Shown here piece by piece: positions 15,415-23,582 of a DNA stretch of 52,759 nucleotides. The stretch is from a bacterium (GTDB lineage Bacteria > Armatimonadota > Chthonomonadetes > Chthonomonadales > Chthonomonadaceae), in assembly GCA_900299305.1 (NCBI GenBank), contig OMJJ01000265.1, forward strand, positions 1-52,759, written 5' to 3'. Position 1 is the stretch's first letter; every line of letters begins with the position of its first letter. The position numbers and the translations under genes are program-made. The notes under the pieces are model-generated. The model was not told the DNA's origin, did no database searches, and was given only the letters and a program-made list of their open reading frames with translations.

Positions 15415-16998
15415 ATGACATCGCATCTTAAACCACGCCGCTATCGCTTTTGGGGAGTAGCGGGCTGTACTTTGCTACTGGGTACGGGGGTGGCACTCGC
15501 CGAAACCACCCTCAAACGTCCCGACAACAAAGAGGTACATCAACAGATTATCGCGCTGGAACGCGATAAGTCGGAGGTCGTGAACACCCTCGAATACCTG
15601 AGCGATATGATTGGTCCTCGCCTCACAGGCTCCGAAAAGATGCTACAGGCAAACAAGTGGACGGCGGAAAAGATGAAAGAGTACGGGCTACAAAACGTAA
15701 CCCTCGAACCCTACACTATTCCGCAAGGCTGGGAACGGAACCGCTGTGAGGCGCATATCGTGTCGCCAATCGACTTTAAACTGCATGTAGACCAAGGGGC
15801 TTGGACACCCGGTACTCGCGGAAAAGTGAAGGGTACGGTCACGGTGTTTGCCCCTCGTAGTGAAGCCGACTTCGAGGCGTTTAAGGGCAAGCTCAAAGGT
15901 GCAATCGTGGTAGAGGCGGCTCCCGCCAATAACTTTATGCGGGGCGGTGTTCTGCCCGGCGGAACCCCTCCCCCTCCAATTCCTGCGTTCGCGAAATCCT
16001 CTAGTGTACGCCTAAACGAACCCACAGAGCGCACTATGACGGGTATGGAGATGGACGAAGAGCATACCGATGCACAGCCCCCCCGCAGACAGGGTAGGCA
16101 GGGTGGAATGGCGGGGTTTATGGAGTTTCGGCGTAAACTAGGTGAATTTATGCAGAAGGAGGGAGTGGTTGCCACCCTCCGCGTCTCTGAAAAGTCTCAT
16201 GACCTCCAAAACATGACGGGGAGTTGGGCATCACAGAGCAAAGTCCCTGTTCTGTTTATTACCCAAGAACACATGGCACTTATCTACCGCCTTATGAAGC
16301 GAAATCTGCCCGTTGAGATAGAGGTGAACGCGGGGGGTAGGTTTACTAAGGGGCCCGTTACCGTCTACAACACGGTGGGCGAGATACCGGGTACCGAAAA
16401 AGCAAATGAGATAGTTCTGCTGGGGGCGCACCTCGATTCGTGGGACTTAGCACAAGGCTCTACCGATAACGGGACGGGTTCCTCTATTGTGTTAGAGACG
16501 GCGCGTATCTTCCAGACCCTAAACCTGAAACCCAAGCGTACCATTCGGTTTGTGCTGTTTAGCGGGGAGGAGCAGGGGCTGTTTGGTTCTGCCGCCTACG
16601 TAGAAGCGCATAAGGCAGAGATGCCGCGCTTTAGCGTGGTGTTTGTACACGATACGGGAACGGGGCGCGTGAAGGGGGCATGGCTACAGGGGCGCAGTGA
16701 GGTGCTTCCCGTGCTGGAGGGCGAGTTCGATAACCTGCTGGCTCTGGGACTACTCAACGAAAAAGGGAAGTTCTTCCCCGGCAAAATGAACGGAACCGAC
16801 CACGCCTCTTTTGATGATGCGGGGGTTCCCGCGTTTGCCTTTAATCAGGATAGCGCAGAGTATAGCCTTACGCACCACTCTCAATCGGATACCTTCGATA
16901 AGGTACGCCCTGATGACCTGAAACAGGGCGCGTGTGTTATGTCGATTCTTGCCTATAACGCGGCTACCCGTGATGAAGCGTATCCGCGTAAGAAGTAG
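15415..16998 (+). CDS. exported M28-family zinc aminopeptidase
   Basis: A 527-residue secreted peptidase with a signal peptide ending about residue 29 (GVALAE). The M28 zinc ligands are visible: His339-x-Asp341 in GAHLDSWD, Asp351 in STDNGTG, catalytic Glu385/ligand Glu386 in FSGEEQG, Asp413 in HDTGTG and His487/488 in LTHHSQSDT. Residues about 115-300 form a PA-type insert with a Pro-rich and basic stretch (GGTPPPPIP, then QPPRRQGRQGG). It probably trims N-terminal residues from external peptides. The ATG at 15415 is chosen over an upstream ATG (15373) because GGAGGAG lies 8 bases ahead. The convergent glyoxalase-like gene ends 105 bases downstream. Confidence 0.92.
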   Translation: MTSHLKPRRYRFWGVAGCTLLLGTGVALAETTLKRPDNKEVHQQIIALERDKSEVVNTLEYLSDMIGPRLTGSEKMLQANKWTAEKMKEYGLQNVTLEPYTIPQGWERNRCEAHIVSPIDFKLHVDQGAWTPGTRGKVKGTVTVFAPRSEADFEAFKGKLKGAIVVEAAPANNFMRGGVLPGGTPPPPIPAFAKSSSVRLNEPTERTMTGMEMDEEHTDAQPPRRQGRQGGMAGFMEFRRKLGEFMQKEGVVATLRVSEKSHDLQNMTGSWASQSKVPVLFITQEHMALIYRLMKRNLPVEIEVNAGGRFTKGPVTVYNTVGEIPGTEKANEIVLLGAHLDSWDLAQGSTDNGTGSSIVLETARIFQTLNLKPKRTIRFVLFSGEEQGLFGSAAYVEAHKAEMPRFSVVFVHDTGTGRVKGAWLQGRSEVLPVLEGEFDNLLALGLLNEKGKFFPGKMNGTDHASFDDAGVPAFAFNQDSAEYSLTHHSQSDTFDKVRPDDLKQGACVMSILAYNAATRDEAYPRKK

Positions 16999-17058
16999 GG
17001 ATTGCTCTTACTTTGGTGCTAATTTGAGGTAGTGAGGTTTCAGACCACCCCCTCTCAA

Positions 17059-17083
17059 TCTCCCCCTTAAAAACAGGGGGAGA
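17059..17083. repeat. palindromic intergenic repeat, copy A
   Basis: TCTCCCCCT-7 bases-AGGGGGAGA, a 9-bp stem, preceded by CCACCCCCTCTCAA. The flank plus G/C-rich stem resembles copies D, E and C (the last two inverted). It lies between the convergent M28 peptidase and glyoxalase-like genes and could act as a weak bidirectional terminator, although no T run follows. Confidence 0.6.
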
Positions 17084-17103
17084 AGTGTCGTTGCTGAAAG
17101 GGG

Positions 17104-17475
17104 CTACTCGGTGGGAGCTGATTCGCCCATCTGACCAAAGCCGATGATGTTGCCGTCTGGGTCTTTTACATGAAAATCTATCATGCCGTAAGGCTGAACG
17201 ACGGGGGCAGAGTCGGCTTTTGCACCGCGGGCTATTACCTCTTCGTAGTATGCTTGTACGTCGTCTACCACAAAGTAGAGATTGCTTTTCCCTACTCCTT
17301 CGTGTAGGGTCGTAACATGGAAGATAACCTCTCCTTGCGAAAAACTGAGGTGAAAAACGGGTTCTCCCCACTCCCAATCGAGGTGAAAGCCGAGTAGTTC
17401 CCCATAGAACTGCTTTGCTTGGTCGATACAAGACACTCCAACCGCGGGGTGTTGATTCAGAAATTTGACGCTCAT
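17104..17475 (-). CDS. VOC (glyoxalase/bleomycin-resistance) family protein
   Basis: A 123-residue single-domain protein with two beta-alpha-beta-beta-beta modules: VGVSCIDQAKQFYGELLGF in the first and NLYFVVDDVQAYYEEVIARGA plus FHVKDPDGNIIGFGQ in the second. Family members are metal-dependent isomerases, dioxygenases or drug-binding proteins. The second-module Glu metal ligand is not obvious (the sequence ends GFGQMGES), so catalysis is uncertain. ATG with AGGAG 7 bases upstream. Single-gene unit, divergent from the sulfatase-like gene. Confidence 0.88.
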   Translation of the reverse strand: MSVKFLNQHPAVGVSCIDQAKQFYGELLGFHLDWEWGEPVFHLSFSQGEVIFHVTTLHEGVGKSNLYFVVDDVQAYYEEVIARGAKADSAPVVQPYGMIDFHVKDPDGNIIGFGQMGESAPTE

Positions 17476-17589
17476 AGTTGACTCCTAAACAGTAGTAGTA
17501 AGATTGGCAATTCGCTTAAAATACTACACAAGGATTGTTAAAAGCGGCAACAGATTTGTACTAAATTTTAGTTAAGGAGAGGCGAGAAA

Positions 17590-19035
17590 GTGACAAACGT
17601 TATTCTCGTAAGTTTCGATACCACCCGTGCAGATAGGCTCTCGTGTTATGGGCATTTTCGGCGCACCAGCCCCCATATCGACCAAGTAGCAGAGCGCGGG
17701 GTACTCTTTACCGACTTCTTTAGCCCCCATATCCCCACCTTTCCGGGGCATACCACCATGATGACCGGAATGGATGTGTACGCTCACCGTGTAACGGGGC
17801 AACTGCACAACTACGAACCCACCGAAGGCGTTCAGATGCTTGCGGAAATTCTACAAAAAAAGGGCTACTATACCGCCGCCGCCGACAACTTAGGACGCTG
17901 GTTTGCGCGGGGCTTTGAAGCCATAGAGCCGTATGGATGGGATACCGCCGACAAAAACCACTGGCGCAAAGCAGAAGCGGTGAATGGGGCAGTGAAGAAA
18001 GTACTCACCTCCGCCGCTAGCCAGGATAAGCCTTTCTTTCTCTTCTTTCACTACTGGGATCCGCATACGCCCTACCTACCCCCTGCCCCATTCGATAGGA
18101 TGTTCTACTTTGGTGACGAGAAAGACCCCGACAATACGAGTATGGACGCGGTTTGGGACTTCGAGAACTTTAAGTACTACTTCTCGGAGTGGATGCCAGA
18201 CGTAACCGATATAGAGTTTCCCAAAGCGCAGTACGATGCCGAAATCGCCTATATGGATGCCTGTTTTGCTCACGTTCTTACCCAACTCGACGAACTCGGC
18301 TTGACAAGCGACACCCTTCTTGTGCTTACCGCCGACCATGGGGAGGAGTTGGATGAGCATGGTCACTGGTTCGACCATCACGGGCTATACGATACCAATA
18401 TCCATGTCCCCCTTATACTGTCCTGCCCTAGCCTCCTACCGGAAGGGTTGCGCGTGGGCGGTCTTACCCAAATGCCCGACCTTACTCCCACAATACTGGA
18501 TATTTTGGACTTGGGACACATCGCACAAGAGCAGGGGATGTTCGGTAAAAGCCTACTTCCGCTTATCAATAGCCCCGCCTCTACCCAACGTGGCTCTACT
18601 GACTGTATTCATATTACTGAAAATACGTGGATGAAGAAGCGGGGACTACGTACCCACCAGTGGAAGTTTATCTATCCGCTAGAGGTTCCGGATTTGCATG
18701 GAAATTCGGATATTGAACTCTACGACCTACTAAACGACCCCGACGAACAGGTGAATCTGGTACATGAGCGTCCGGAGGTGGTGGCACGGTTTACAAAGCA
18801 GTTGGAGGACTGGGTGGCGGAACGGCTTACGGCTACGAATAACGAAGACCCCCTACCCCTACACCCCATTCCCTTACGTAGTATTGGAAGAAGCATGGAT
18901 ATAGCGGTTCCACGCGACAAACGTCTCACAAAAGAGGTGGAAAAGCCCGTAACCGACGAGAGCCTTGAAGGAGGAGACTTCATCGGTTACGAGCGAGAGG
19001 AAGGAAACACTACTTCCAGTTCTCACAACCCTTAA
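17590..19035 (+). CDS. sulfatase-superfamily hydrolase with Thr at the nucleophile position
   Basis: A 481-residue alkaline-phosphatase-fold enzyme without a signal peptide. It has VILVSFDTTRADRLSCYG (metal ligand Asp10), the nucleophile segment PTFPGHTTMMTG at 49-60, and TADHGEELDEHG (Asp249 and His250). In true sulfatases the segment reads C/S-x-P-x-R and the Cys/Ser becomes formylglycine; here Thr50 replaces it and the Arg is His54, so maturation is not expected. Thr nucleophiles occur in phosphodiesterases and phosphoglycerol transferases of the superfamily, so phosphate-ester hydrolysis is more likely than sulfate-ester hydrolysis. Start is GTG after AAGGAG. The 3' end overlaps the convergent dioxygenase gene by 26 bases. 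Confidence 0.87.
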   Translation: MTNVILVSFDTTRADRLSCYGHFRRTSPHIDQVAERGVLFTDFFSPHIPTFPGHTTMMTGMDVYAHRVTGQLHNYEPTEGVQMLAEILQKKGYYTAAADNLGRWFARGFEAIEPYGWDTADKNHWRKAEAVNGAVKKVLTSAASQDKPFFLFFHYWDPHTPYLPPAPFDRMFYFGDEKDPDNTSMDAVWDFENFKYYFSEWMPDVTDIEFPKAQYDAEIAYMDACFAHVLTQLDELGLTSDTLLVLTADHGEELDEHGHWFDHHGLYDTNIHVPLILSCPSLLPEGLRVGGLTQMPDLTPTILDILDLGHIAQEQGMFGKSLLPLINSPASTQRGSTDCIHITENTWMKKRGLRTHQWKFIYPLEVPDLHGNSDIELYDLLNDPDEQVNLVHERPEVVARFTKQLEDWVAERLTATNNEDPLPLHPIPLRSIGRSMDIAVPRDKRLTKEVEKPVTDESLEGGDFIGYEREEGNTTSSSHNP

Positions 19036-19819
19036 ACGGCATACACTCCCCTTCGATGTACTTGGGGTAGGGATTGTAGTCGTTGATGCCCTCTACCGCA
19101 GAGCCGCGTAGCAGGAAGGCACTGGGCCAGCGTCCTTCTGGGCTAAGAGGTCCGCGGAGGTGGATTTTGGTGGTGGCAGGAATGTAGCGGATGGTTAGCC
19201 CTGCACGGCGCATGGGCGAGAGGTTCGCCTCCGAGCCGTGAATGATGTTCGGATGGTGAATAGAGACTCCGCCGCGTTCCAAAATACAGTCCACCGCCTT
19301 CTCTGCCTCTACAAATTCGGGAGGGGTCTCCGAATTCAGCACGTTAGCGATATCTTTGCGATCTTGCAACTCTTTTAGGTCGAGGGTGTGGGTACCGGGT
19401 ATAACGCGCATACACCCGTTTTCAGGAGTAGAAGCATCGACTGCCAACCAGATAGTAATAACCTCCATCGGTTCGAGGGGCCAGTAACTGCCGTCCTGAT
19501 GCCATAGTACGGGTTGACCATCGAAGGGCGGTTTACTGATGTAGTGTGAGGCAAACAGCCCGATATTTTCCCCAATAAACACCTCTACTATATCGAGTAG
19601 GCGCGGGTCACTAACGAGGCGCACCCAGAAGGGGTCGTTTGTCATAAGGGTATGCCCTAGCAGTTCGGGGCGTAGGTCGGGGTTTCTCTTCTGTAGCCAG
19701 TCGATATGGTCACTCGCCTCTGCAATGAGGTCATCGTCGAGTACTTTGGGGAACAGAAGATACCCCTCACGGTCATACTGTTCGCGCAGGGCATTTTTGT
19801 CAAGGGTAAGTGTAGACAT
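19010..19819 (-). CDS. phytanoyl-CoA dioxygenase (PhyH) family protein 2
   Basis: A 269-residue Fe(II)/2-oxoglutarate dioxygenase-like protein. VLWHQDGSYW carries the His-x-Asp pair, HHPNIIHGSEANLS the distal His, and the following RRAGLTIRY the 2-oxoglutarate-binding Arg. PENGCMRVIPGTH is the typical central motif. The start was moved from 19855 to the ATG at 19817-19819, which has AAGGAG upstream. It is the downstream partner of the lytic transglycosylase gene (43-base gap) and converges on the sulfatase-like gene with overlapping 3' ends. Confidence 0.92.
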   Translation of the reverse strand: MSTLTLDKNALREQYDREGYLLFPKVLDDDLIAEASDHIDWLQKRNPDLRPELLGHTLMTNDPFWVRLVSDPRLLDIVEVFIGENIGLFASHYISKPPFDGQPVLWHQDGSYWPLEPMEVITIWLAVDASTPENGCMRVIPGTHTLDLKELQDRKDIANVLNSETPPEFVEAEKAVDCILERGGVSIHHPNIIHGSEANLSPMRRAGLTIRYIPATTKIHLRGPLSPEGRWPSAFLLRGSAVEGINDYNPYPKYIEGECMPFKGCENWK

Positions 19820-19862
19820 GAAAACTCTCCTTAGAGTGGTGGAGTGGAGACACACTCCTATT

Positions 19863-21467
19863 TTACCTGTTTTGAGAAGGGGAAAGGTTGGCTAGAGGTG
19901 GGTTTTCCGCCTTGTACTCTTTCAGGCTCTCACGGAAGCAGGGATTGGGTAGAACAGTAAAGGCGTTCGCCTCGCGGTCTTTGTAGTACCAAAGACCATT
20001 TTTGTCGCTGAGGGTGCTGAGAGCGTAGTCTAGTATACGGCGTTGGGTGGTGTCGGAGGTGGCACGGATTTGGAAGGCAAGCCCTGTTGTAGAGAGGTTG
20101 AAGTCGGCGGGAGCGACATCACCTTTGGGGACGAATACCGGACTGGTAGGTGGAAGCGGAAACGGATTCGGTTTTGGGGGATGTTTCGCAACGTAATCGG
20201 CGTGTTGTTTGACGGCAAGGTCTTGGGGCAGGGTTGCACTAACCAGTAGAAGCGGCACGGTTCCGCCATTTTCGCGATAGACCTGTACCACCCAATCGAG
20301 TAACCCTTTGGTTTCGGGACGCAAAAACGGCTCTTCAGCCTCTTTTGCAATCGTGATAGTAGCAGAAGGCTTGACGGATACAAGCCGCCCCACCTGTACC
20401 GCCTTCTGCACCGCAAGAGAGGTAGGAAGTGCCTCCTTGTGTGCGCTAGGATACCACAACACGCCTTTGGAGCGTCCCGGTAGAAGTGCCTCCCACTCCG
20501 CTTGAAATGCCTGTTTGTCCTTCCGAAAGAGTTCGAGTATCTCGTGTGCTACGCGAATTTTCCACCAATAGTAGCGGTGGTCATCGCTTCTGCCATAGAG
20601 GTAGAGAAAGGCGGACAGGTTGGTTTTTGGAGTAAGGTCGAAGTAGAGGCTCTCGAAATCGGGGCTACTGCCGTAGAGTTTGAGGGTACGCGCTACCCCC
20701 GCTTCGCCGCCGTGATACGCCTGAAACACCCATTCGGGAGAGGGGTATCGCCCGTAGAGGCGAAGCAGGTAGCGCGTTTGAGCGTTAATGGCTTTGGCGA
20801 GGTCGTACCTCTCATCTGCTTCTCGGCGTTTGGCACGTAGGCTCTCCAGTTCCGCTAGGGCTTGTTGGCGGGAGGGGTTGGGGGTATTGGTGTGTTGAGT
20901 GTTATACTCGTCCCACCGATACCGGTAGTTCTGCTCTCGTATCTTTTCGGAGAGGCGGCGCGACTCCGCTAGGTTGACCTTCAAACCCACTCCATGCGCG
21001 GTTCCTGCCAGCCACTGCGCCACCCCTACCGCTTGCGCCGACGATACCGCGTCGTCTCTTCCTCCCGATTCGAGGAAAATATCTGCCTCCTGCCAGTCTG
21101 CCCACTGTTTTTTCTGTTCCTCTAGGGAGAGACCTTGCGCTTGCGCCATCTTTTGCAGGACGGGCTGTACATCGGGGAGGTTTACGGCACTCTCTAGCAG
21201 AGGGCGTACCAGTGTCGCAACACGCTCCACGTCCTCCTTTGCCTCTAGTCGTCCCAATACGCGCTTCCAAAGGCTTTTCAGGAGGGCTTCACGGCGTTGT
21301 TCTAAGGAGAGGTTAAGGGGAAGTGGCTCTTGTACTAGGAGGGGGGCAGAAGGCAAAACAACAGGGCGGGAGGCTACGGGCTTCTCTTCCCTGCGGCATC
21401 CCGCACCACAAACCAGCAGATTCACACCCAAAAGCGTGACGATTAGCCTGGAAATTACGGAGGGCAA
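19863..21467 (-). CDS. lytic transglycosylase-like lipoprotein
   Basis: A 534-residue envelope protein. The N-terminus has a hydrophobic segment ending GAGC, with Cys24 the likely lipidated residue, followed by a Pro-rich stretch. Residues 130-165 carry the SLT signature FLESGGRDDAVSSAQAVGVAQW with catalytic Glu133, and residues about 250-275 have the second motif WVFQAYHGGEAGVARTLKLYG. This predicts a peptidoglycan lyase that cuts MurNAc-GlcNAc bonds. Residues 380-534 form a C-terminal region I do not recognise (ILDYALSTLSDKNGLWYYKD). Start is TTG after AGGAAA; no in-frame ATG precedes the signal sequence. The 125 bases separating it from phoU hold no clear terminator. Confidence 0.85.
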   Translation of the reverse strand: MPSVISRLIVTLLGVNLLVCGAGCRREEKPVASRPVVLPSAPLLVQEPLPLNLSLEQRREALLKSLWKRVLGRLEAKEDVERVATLVRPLLESAVNLPDVQPVLQKMAQAQGLSLEEQKKQWADWQEADIFLESGGRDDAVSSAQAVGVAQWLAGTAHGVGLKVNLAESRRLSEKIREQNYRYRWDEYNTQHTNTPNPSRQQALAELESLRAKRREADERYDLAKAINAQTRYLLRLYGRYPSPEWVFQAYHGGEAGVARTLKLYGSSPDFESLYFDLTPKTNLSAFLYLYGRSDDHRYYWWKIRVAHEILELFRKDKQAFQAEWEALLPGRSKGVLWYPSAHKEALPTSLAVQKAVQVGRLVSVKPSATITIAKEAEEPFLRPETKGLLDWVVQVYRENGGTVPLLLVSATLPQDLAVKQHADYVAKHPPKPNPFPLPPTSPVFVPKGDVAPADFNLSTTGLAFQIRATSDTTQRRILDYALSTLSDKNGLWYYKDREANAFTVLPNPCFRESLKEYKAENPPLANLSPSQNR

Positions 21468-21592
21468 TGGCTTTCCTGTTCTGTAGTCATCTTGAGTTTA
21501 TAGATTACGGTGAGAGGGGCTAAGAGTGGATTCCACCGCCTTCTGTACGGTACAACAGGCACGAATAGGGTGAGTTTTGAGCGACGAGAGGG

Positions 21593-22294
21593 TTAGTTCA
21601 GGGCTTCATCGGAGGTTGCAAGGTGGCTTGCCGCCAGTTGATGCAGTTCCCCTTTTTCAATAAAGTAGACGCGCTCGGCGATATTCACCACATGATCGCT
21701 TATGCGCTCTAGGTACTTGGCGGCGAACATTACGTTCAGGGCGACCAGCCCCTTACTACTATCGGTTGTAATGATATGGGTAAGGTAGTCCCGCATTTCG
21801 TGGTAGAGGTTGTCTACTGCGTCATCATCCTGTATTACCTGCTCTACCATCTGTAGGTCGTGTTGAATAAAGGCTTGCAGGGCGTTGTGGAGCATATCGC
21901 GGGTCATTTGGGTCAGTTTGGGGAGATCTACAAGGGGGCGATATATCCCGTGATTGCGTTGGATGCGCCGCCCTATTTTGGCAATATCTACGGCGTAGTC
22001 GGCAATCCGCTCAATGTCGGTTATCACTTTAAGAGCGGTACCGATGATACGTAGGTCACGTGCAACGGGTTGCTGAAGGGCAATGAGGTTTAGGCACTGT
22101 GTCTCTATCTCAATATCGAACCTATCCACAATGTCGTCACGCCGTACAATCTGTCTTACCAACTCCATATCGCCCTCTATCAGCGCACGTACTGCGTCGG
22201 ATACCATGGTGTCGGCACACGTCGCCATCTCCAAAATCTGTTCTTGGAGAGAGGAGATACTTTGCGAGTAGTTGGTACGAATGGAGGTGGTCAT
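21593..22294 (-). CDS. phoU: phosphate-signalling protein PhoU
   Basis: A 233-residue all-helical cytoplasmic protein made of two PhoU three-helix repeats (about residues 15-105 and 120-210), with the characteristic E/D-rich metal-binding patches DIERIADYAVDIAKI and YLERISDHVVNIAERVYF. PhoU links the Pst transporter to the Pho two-component kinase and restrains phosphate uptake. Length is normal. It is the last gene of the pst operon, 20 bases after pstB, with AAAGGCAG before its ATG. The cognate kinase and response regulator are not in the window. Confidence 0.96.
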   Translation of the reverse strand: MTTSIRTNYSQSISSLQEQILEMATCADTMVSDAVRALIEGDMELVRQIVRRDDIVDRFDIEIETQCLNLIALQQPVARDLRIIGTALKVITDIERIADYAVDIAKIGRRIQRNHGIYRPLVDLPKLTQMTRDMLHNALQAFIQHDLQMVEQVIQDDDAVDNLYHEMRDYLTHIITTDSSKGLVALNVMFAAKYLERISDHVVNIAERVYFIEKGELHQLAASHLATSDEALN

Positions 22295-22314
22295 AATCTG
22301 CCTTTAAGCGTATT

Positions 22315-23181
22315 TTAGCCGAAACGCCCCTGCACATAGTCTTCGGTGCGCTTGTCTCGTGGAGAGGTGAATATCTTGATGGTATCATCCGATTCAATAA
22401 GTTCACCTTTATAGAAAAATGCAGTGCGCTCCGAAACGCGCCCCGCTTGTTGCATATTGTGGGTAACGATAACAATCGTGTACTTGCTCTTCAACTCGCC
22501 CATAAGCTCTTCAATCTTCATGGTAGAGATGGGGTCGAGGGCAGAACAGGGTTCGTCCATAAGAATAACTTCGGGTTCAACGGCGAGTACCCTTGCGATA
22601 CAGAGCCTCTGCTGTTGTCCACCAGAGAGGTCGAACGCCGATTTGTGTAGGCTATCTTTTACCTCGTCCCAAAGGTATGCTTGGCGCAAACTGGTCTCTA
22701 CTAACTCGTTGAGGCGAGTTTTGTTTCGCTCCCCATGAAGTTTGGGTCCGTAGGCGATGTTCTCCCAGATGCTCATAGGGAAGGGGTTTTGCTTCTGGAA
22801 CACCATGCCCACGCGCTTTCTCAAGCCCACCACATCCACGCCCTTTGCGTAGAGGTTTTCGCCGTTTAGGGTCAGGTTTCCTTCTAGGCGCGTGTTGGGG
22901 TAGAGGTCGTTCATGCGGTTCATGGTGCGTAAAAAGGTCGACTTACCACAACCGGAGGGCCCAATCAGTGCCGTTACCTGATTGGGGTATATCTCAATGT
23001 TAATACCTTTTAGTGCCTGAAATTTGCCGTAGTAGAAATCTACGCCTTGGGCTTGTATGAGGGGCTTTTGGGAGCTAGCTAACTCTCTTTGCCCAACTCC
23101 TGAAGAGGTGCTCACACTAGGTGAGAGAGGAGGCTCTTCAGTGGTAAGAACCGCACTGCTATTCGGCGATACTGATGTCAT
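22315..23181 (-). CDS. pstB: phosphate ABC transporter ATP-binding protein PstB
   Basis: A 288-residue ABC ATPase. Walker [10 protein letters not shown] (74-82), Q-loop [21 protein letters not shown], signature LSGGQQQR, Walker [14 protein letters not shown] and switch THNMQQA are all present, with the NPFPMS and YENV-like features specific to PstB. The first 38 residues are a Ser/Thr-rich extension absent from the 257-residue E. coli protein. The ATG at 23181 overlaps the last codons of the BON-lipoprotein gene by 23 bases and has GGGAG 7 bases ahead, indicating coupling. It energises the PstCA channel. Confidence 0.97.
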   Translation of the reverse strand: MTSVSPNSSAVLTTEEPPLSPSVSTSSGVGQRELASSQKPLIQAQGVDFYYGKFQALKGINIEIYPNQVTALIGPSGCGKSTFLRTMNRMNDLYPNTRLEGNLTLNGENLYAKGVDVVGLRKRVGMVFQKQNPFPMSIWENIAYGPKLHGERNKTRLNELVETSLRQAYLWDEVKDSLHKSAFDLSGGQQQRLCIARVLAVEPEVILMDEPCSALDPISTMKIEELMGELKSKYTIVIVTHNMQQAGRVSERTAFFYKGELIESDDTIKIFTSPRDKRTEDYVQGRFG

Positions 23182-23554
23182 TCAAAACTCCCGCGTCTGG
23201 TTTAACGCTTTTGGCGGCATCACGAGCTACGTCCTCGGCTCGGTCTTTCTCATCGGTGGTTTTTACCGTTCCAGAGAGGTGTACCGTTCCTCCAGAGACG
23301 CTTACCTCTATTTTTGCCTCTTTTAAGGTTGCCTCTGCTTTTATCTTATCGGATATAGCACTTTGTAGTTTTCCATCATCGGCAGAAGATACTGGGTTGG
23401 GCGCAGTACTCCCTTCGGAACCACTTTTGTCGGCAGTATTGGGAGCCGTAGTGGCTACACTCTGCTTCTCTGCGGGCTTATCCCCACCGCATCCCATCCA
23501 AGCCATGCCCCAAATCGGGACAATTACCGTTATCAGTAGAAGTTTTTTCACCAT
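23159..23554 (-). CDS. BON-domain lipoprotein in the pst operon
   Basis: A 131-residue exported protein. The hydrophobic N-terminus ending AWMGC gives a probable lipidated Cys, followed by a low-complexity linker rich in Ala, Ser and Pro. Residues 62-131 are one BON domain: [44 protein letters not shown] and VLNDISI. BON domains bind phospholipid or protein partners in the envelope. It sits between the pstCA fusion (28-base gap) and pstB (23-base overlap), a place where I know of no standard pst component. A role in holding the transporter or binding protein at the membrane is inferred. Confidence 0.85.
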   Translation of the reverse strand: MVKKLLLITVIVPIWGMAWMGCGGDKPAEKQSVATTAPNTADKSGSEGSTAPNPVSSADDGKLQSAISDKIKAEATLKEAKIEVSVSGGTVHLSGTVKTTDEKDRAEDVARDAAKSVKPDAGVLNDISIAE

Positions 23555-23582
23555 CGAAATCTATACCCTTTACGTCGCTTAT

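Noticed and set aside
17516-17575. TTAA motifs before the sulfatase-like gene, two of them 22 bases apart, resembling a Pho box.
   Set aside because: The intervening 11-bp position is not TTAA and the third motif is out of phase by one base; too degenerate compared with the pstS box.
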